Both the position numbers and the translations under genes were made by a program. Below, one piece after another: positions 6,056 through 9,446 of a stretch of 9,446 nt of DNA. The notes beneath the pieces were generated by a model. It did not search any database, was not told where the DNA came from, and was given only the letters and a program-made list of their open reading frames with translations. How positions within the stretch are numbered: position 1 is the stretch's first letter; each line of letters starts with the position of its first letter. This stretch comes from Acidobacteriota bacterium (GTDB lineage Bacteria > Acidobacteriota > Terriglobia > Terriglobales > Acidobacteriaceae): positions 3,669 to 13,114 of the forward strand of contig JAJYZK010000026.1 of assembly GCA_021799945.1 (NCBI GenBank), in the 5' to 3' direction.

Positions 6056-8614
6056 TTAGAAGATCCGCTGGGAGTGCCGGAGATTTCCCGCGGCCCCCAC
6101 GCCCGCCAGAGTGATGGCGACGCTATAGAGGTTTTCGTTGCGCACCGAACCCAGCGCGAACCGCCGATACTCGATGTTGATTCCGCAGCAATCCCAATTG
6201 TAGGAGGTCTGGATGCCTCCGTATTGCAGGGCATCCTGGTCCAGGTCGTAGCCGGCGGTGGCCGCAGTGCTCAGGCCGGGTTTCGCCGGGTCTCCATGTC
6301 CGATCAGCAGACGCAGCAGATCGTACTTGGTCACCTGCGAGGAGGAGATTGCAGTGAAAGTGGGATTGAGCGCCTGTAGCCAGGAATACCCGACGCTGGC
6401 GAAGAGGTTGTCGTCGCGGCGAAAATAATCCGCGAAGATATTGCTGGCGTCCATCCGGCCGGCGTGGAAGTCGTAATCCGCGTCCCATTCGAAGTCCGTG
6501 TACTTGTTGGTGCGGAGCTGGAGGCGAGAGATCAGCGGAGAGTTGTTGAGGGGTCCGGAAAGGAACGCAACGCCGGTGAAGTCCAGGGTCGAGGAGAGAA
6601 CATTGCGGCGGAACGGGGAGACGGCGCCTCCGAACGTGGGGTCGAAGAAATGCTTGACGGCCAGCTGCCAGGTGATGGAAGCGCTGTCGTCCCCGGCACA
6701 TTCGGCGTAGGTGGCCGGCACGTAGATTTCGCCGTTAATGGGGTCCGGCAGGTCGACGCCCTTGCAGGGTTTGGGATGGAGCGGCCGGAAAAACAGCCTT
6801 TGCAGCACGGAATACTCCACCTCGCTGGTGTCGCTGGAGACATCCGTGAAATCGAATCGGGGAATGGAGGGAAAATTATTGATGCCCGTTACGTAGCGGT
6901 AGGTTATTTCCGGCTCGATGGTGTGTCGCAGGTCGCCTCCAAGCAGCTTTTCCAGAAAGTGCGATGTGAAGTCCCGCATCACGGCCGGCGGCGTCAGCAC
7001 GACGCTGGCCTCCAGATCCTTGCGATCGACGCTGGCGTGATGCACCACCGGCGTGGTGCTGGTAGGCGACTGACTCTGCGTATAAAAGGTATCGCGCGCG
7101 GCCACCTCGGAAAGAACGGTCCAACCGCCGAAGTGCAGCGGGAGGGAGAGGTGAGGGTAAAAATCGAATCGTCCCACGTTTCCGCTTGAAAAATTCGGCT
7201 CGCTTCGGTTCAGGCCGGCCACCGTGCTTTCCAGCCTCCATTGCAGCGGGGACGAGCCCACCGGATGATCCAGGGTCTCGAAATCCAAACTGGGGAGATG
7301 CAGGATGGTGATCTGGGGGGTCAGGTAGCCGGCGGCCGTCTGCGTGATTCCTTCGAAGTTCTGATATCGCTCGAAGTCAATGCCTTCCGAATATCCGTCG
7401 GCCTGGTGCGCGAGGAATGCGGAGGAGGTTACCTCGGAAGCCACCGCCAGGGAAAACGACTCGGCGAAGGCCTCCCGGTAAACGTAGGAGCTGAGATACT
7501 CGGCGGTGGCCGCGATCCGGGTATGCTGATCCGGATCGAAATCGTGGCGCTCCTTCAAGCGGAGATCCTGACCGCCCTGGTCGGCAAACTGCGGCAGATG
7601 CCGCTGGTCGAAGAGCGCGTCGAAATGAAGGCTGACGAAGTCCTCCCCATCTCCGCGATACCGGAGCTCCGCGTTCGGCGAGAAGCCGTAATTGGAGAAA
7701 TACTGGAGGCCCACGGTAGCGTCCGTGCTCCGGTTAATCGCCCAATAGACCGACTCGCCGACGATATTTCCCTTCATGGAGGAATTTCCGAGAGCGGGGA
7801 TCAGAAGCCCCGACTGCCGGCTATCGGTATCCACGGGGTGCGTGACGTAGGGGAGGTATAAAACTGGAACTTTGCGCAAATCGAAGAGACCGTTCCGAGC
7901 CCGAGCCTTGCCGTTCGACACGAGAATAGAGGAAGCGAAGATCCGCCAGTCCGGGTCGGGCAATTCGCAGGAGGTAACGGCGCCGTCGATCACCTCGTAG
8001 TCCTGAGGCCCGTTCTTGATCAGCTCCCGAGCGGTAATGATGAAGGGATTCGAGGTGGCATAGACCTCCTTCTTGGCGACTCCAGGCGCCTCCCGCCCGA
8101 CGCTGCCCGTGACATCGTAGAATTTGCCGGTCTGACGGTTGAGGTTAACGGTTCCATGGTCTGCGAGGATCAACTCGTTGCGCTCGCCGCCTTGCAACTG
8201 CACGTGCCCTTCGGCCTCCGCGTCACCGGTTGCGCGGTTGAAGACGATTTTATCGGCGCGGAGAATGTAGTCTTTGTAGTCAATGGTTACGTCCCCGGTC
8301 AGGGTGAAGACGTCCCCGTGCTTTTCCATCCGCCGGTATTGGAGACGCACCGGATCCGTGGGCGGCGAAGTGTCGAGGAGCCGAGCCACCGGGATGCCGG
8401 GCGCATCGGGAATCGGGGGCGCCGAATTTCTCGCGGAGGACGAGACGGAGGACGAGGAAGATTGCCCCGCGGCGCCGGCCGCATCCTCGGCGCTGCCGCG
8501 GAACGCGGAGGGAGATTGGCCCGGGTGAGGAAACTGCCTGGTCAACGTCTGCGGCCGAACGATCGGATGACAGAGCAGTAACGTTGTGATAAACAAAACT
8601 GTGCGGACTCTCAT
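6056..8614 (-). CDS. lptD: LPS-assembly outer-membrane protein LptD
   Basis: An 852-residue LptD (formerly OstA/Imp), the outer-membrane barrel that with the lipoprotein LptE inserts lipopolysaccharide into the outer leaflet. Residues 1-20 are a signal peptide (MRVRTVLFITTLLLCHPIV). A Ser/Pro-rich linker follows, then the OstA/LptA-like beta-jellyroll (about 88-215, e.g. LTGDVTIDYKDYILRADKI), then the barrel from about 245 with VPVLYLPYVTHPVDTDSRQSG and SGLLIP, both typical of LptD. The barrel ends NWDCCGINIEYRR (C809-C810) and a C-terminal Phe, the usual barrel insertion signal. Cysteines in the mature chain: C216, C617, C639, C809, C810. The ATG at 8614 gives the best signal peptide; ATG 8635 and TTG 8755 are in frame, and none has a clear ribosome binding site. 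It is first in a unit with the dsbA- and surA-like genes. LptE is not in the window. Confidence 0.92.
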   Translation of the reverse strand: MRVRTVLFITTLLLCHPIVRPQTLTRQFPHPGQSPSAFRGSAEDAAGAAGQSSSSSVSSSARNSAPPIPDAPGIPVARLLDTSPPTDPVRLQYRRMEKHGDVFTLTGDVTIDYKDYILRADKIVFNRATGDAEAEGHVQLQGGERNELILADHGTVNLNRQTGKFYDVTGSVGREAPGVAKKEVYATSNPFIITARELIKNGPQDYEVIDGAVTSCELPDPDWRIFASSILVSNGKARARNGLFDLRKVPVLYLPYVTHPVDTDSRQSGLLIPALGNSSMKGNIVGESVYWAINRSTDATVGLQYFSNYGFSPNAELRYRGDGEDFVSLHFDALFDQRHLPQFADQGGQDLRLKERHDFDPDQHTRIAATAEYLSSYVYREAFAESFSLAVASEVTSSAFLAHQADGYSEGIDFERYQNFEGITQTAAGYLTPQITILHLPSLDFETLDHPVGSSPLQWRLESTVAGLNRSEPNFSSGNVGRFDFYPHLSLPLHFGGWTVLSEVAARDTFYTQSQSPTSTTPVVHHASVDRKDLEASVVLTPPAVMRDFTSHFLEKLLGGDLRHTIEPEITYRYVTGINNFPSIPRFDFTDVSSDTSEVEYSVLQRLFFRPLHPKPCKGVDLPDPINGEIYVPATYAECAGDDSASITWQLAVKHFFDPTFGGAVSPFRRNVLSSTLDFTGVAFLSGPLNNSPLISRLQLRTNKYTDFEWDADYDFHAGRMDASNIFADYFRRDDNLFASVGYSWLQALNPTFTAISSSQVTKYDLLRLLIGHGDPAKPGLSTAATAGYDLDQDALQYGGIQTSYNWDCCGINIEYRRFALGSVRNENLYSVAITLAGVGAAGNLRHSQRIF

Positions 8615-8855
8615 TACCGGGGGCGAAGTTAGCATAACAAATGGCCCGTTCCCCGGGTATTTGAGGGAGCCTCCGTTCTGGACGAATGAGCTAACCGTGC
8701 TCGTCGCGCGCCAGGTAAGCCAATGACGAAAGCCGTGACTCCGCATCTCCCGCAAGGCCGAATAAATGGAAGGGCTCCAATCCGACTATGCATGCGCTAG
8801 CTCCGAATACCCTTTTTCGGGCAGCGCGGCAGACCGCAAGCATGAGGGATCTGAA
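8615..8855. other. Divergent intergenic region between lptD and the right-edge gene
   Basis: These 241 bases should contain the promoters of both divergent genes. I see no pair of boxes good enough to call. A TATGCT at 8631-8636 on the - strand could be a -10 for lptD but has no matching -35. Short palindromes (ATGCAT, GCATGC, GCTAGC) cluster at 8788-8802 without a clear operator. No gene is supported. Confidence 0.4.
8844..8849 (+). promoter_or_regulatory. Ribosome binding site that fixes a GTG start
   Basis: GAGGGA lies 6 bases before GTG 8856-8858, the spacing expected for translation start. It is the main argument for the partial gene at the right edge, because the nearby ATG at 8842 is in another frame and stops after five codons. 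Confidence 0.6.
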
Positions 8856-9446
8856 GTGAGCGCTTCATCATCGAACTTCGCAATCCGTCGCCTCACGCAC
8901 CCGGATCCGGATGGGGCGCCCGAGTGGAAGCAGGAGCTGAATGAGCGGCTGGCGGCGACGCGTTCGCGGCGCACTGCGCGGGAGGCCACGTCCAGGGCGC
9001 CGGCCGGAAACGGCGCTCGGGAGCGGAAGCCGGAGACGCGGGCCGCGCTGCTGGCCGCCAGGGTCGCGCAGCGTTATGCCAATGCGCCATCCTACAGTGA
9101 GCTGCTCGCAGCCGGTGCGGGGGGCGCCGTCCCGCAGTGGAGAGCGGCAGGTTCAACGGTCGCAGTCGCATCCGTTTCCGACAGCCGGCACGCCTCCGGA
9201 CGGGAGGTTGGGGTTGCCGCAGCCGGGCAGGAGCAACCTGCCGCCAGTCATCGGGATTCGACTGGTGGCTCGCAGTCGTCCGGCCACTCCGCCAGCCGGG
9301 GGGAACTGGACAGCCCATTTCGCGAGTCCGCTCAACTTTTCGAATCCGGTCCCGGCGCCGCTCCGCCGGGTTCAGCATCGCTGGCCGGACTCAGACATCC
9401 GAGGGGCCCCCGGCGGCGTGGGCGCGGGGCGAGCCGCGCGGCACGA
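8856..9446 (+). CDS. Partial gene: Ala/Arg-rich N-terminal region, function unknown
   Basis: A frame of 197 codons with no stop, running off the right edge. It begins GTG with GAGGGA 6 bases upstream. The first third is charged and helical in appearance (EWKQELNERLAATRSRRTAR, about residues 24-43; later AALLAARVAQRYANAPSYSE). From about residue 95 the sequence turns into a Ser/Gly/Pro/Ala-rich, probably disordered segment with no recognisable motif. From memory, the WKxELNxRLAAxRxRR and RVAxRYAxAPSYSELLA stretches resemble the N-terminal leader of acidobacterial RDD-family membrane proteins, but the RDD domain would lie outside the window, so this is a weak guess. It is divergent from lptD. 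All frames are fairly open in this GC-rich DNA, so a frameshift in the second half cannot be excluded; the start and first 90 residues are the firmest part. Confidence 0.6.
   Translation, partial: MSASSSNFAIRRLTHPDPDGAPEWKQELNERLAATRSRRTAREATSRAPAGNGARERKPETRAALLAARVAQRYANAPSYSELLAAGAGGAVPQWRAAGSTVAVASVSDSRHASGREVGVAAAGQEQPAASHRDSTGGSQSSGHSASRGELDSPFRESAQLFESGPGAAPPGSASLAGLRHPRGPRRRGRGASRAAR

Noticed and set aside
6464..7861. Long + strand open frames (241 and 206 codons) inside lptD
   Set aside because: LptD motifs on the - strand run through the whole stretch; the + peptides are rich in Gly/Arg/Val and match nothing I recognise.
8893..9378. A 161-codon - strand frame at the right edge
   Set aside because: No ribosome binding site or motif; Arg/Pro/Ala-rich in the manner of an antisense frame. 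The + strand frame with GAGGGA and GTG is better supported.

Overview
The window is GC-rich bacterial chromosomal DNA from a double-membrane (LPS-type) organism. Gene content and protein style (two tandem ExbD proteins followed by a TPR lipoprotein, lipoprotein-type SurA-like and DsbA-like proteins beside lptD, an Ala/Arg-rich reading frame at the right edge) suggest an Acidobacteriota member of the Bryobacterales/Solibacter type. That placement is inference from gene style only; no rRNA or other marker gene is present.

Left region, + strand (1-2424): an unassigned, hairpin-rich leader (1-232) precedes two adjacent exbD-type genes (233-706 and 782-1213), the membrane and periplasmic part of a proton-driven ExbB/ExbD or Tol-type motor whose ExbB/TolQ partner is not in the window. 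After a probable terminator and a good sigma70-type promoter comes a TPR lipoprotein gene (1530-2354). It ends at a very strong UUCG-loop terminator (2387-2424).

Middle and right, - strand (8614 down to 2514): lptD (LPS export outer-membrane protein), a DsbA-like thioredoxin-fold lipoprotein and a SurA/PpiC-like lipoprotein follow one another with short gaps and look like one transcription unit. SurA is the chaperone, and DsbA the oxidant, of LptD in Escherichia coli, so the cluster reads as an LptD assembly module. The LptD here keeps the C-terminal Cys-Cys pair and the mid-protein Cys, but appears to lack the N-terminal Cys of the E. coli protein. The SurA-like protein appears to have lost the histidines of an active parvulin domain. 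Downstream lies a 111-base nested palindrome (3710-3820), then a Gfo/Idh/MocA-family oxidoreductase gene (2514-3584) convergent with the TPR gene.

Right edge: divergent from lptD, a GTG-started frame with a strong ribosome binding site (8856-9446) runs off the window. It encodes an Arg/Ala-rich, probably disordered N-terminal region of unknown function.

I see no transposase, CRISPR array, tRNA, rRNA or phage gene. Nothing here can be claimed as a wholly new system. The most unusual items are the nested palindrome, the combined LptD oxidation/chaperone cluster with its altered cysteine set, and the structured leader ahead of exbD.
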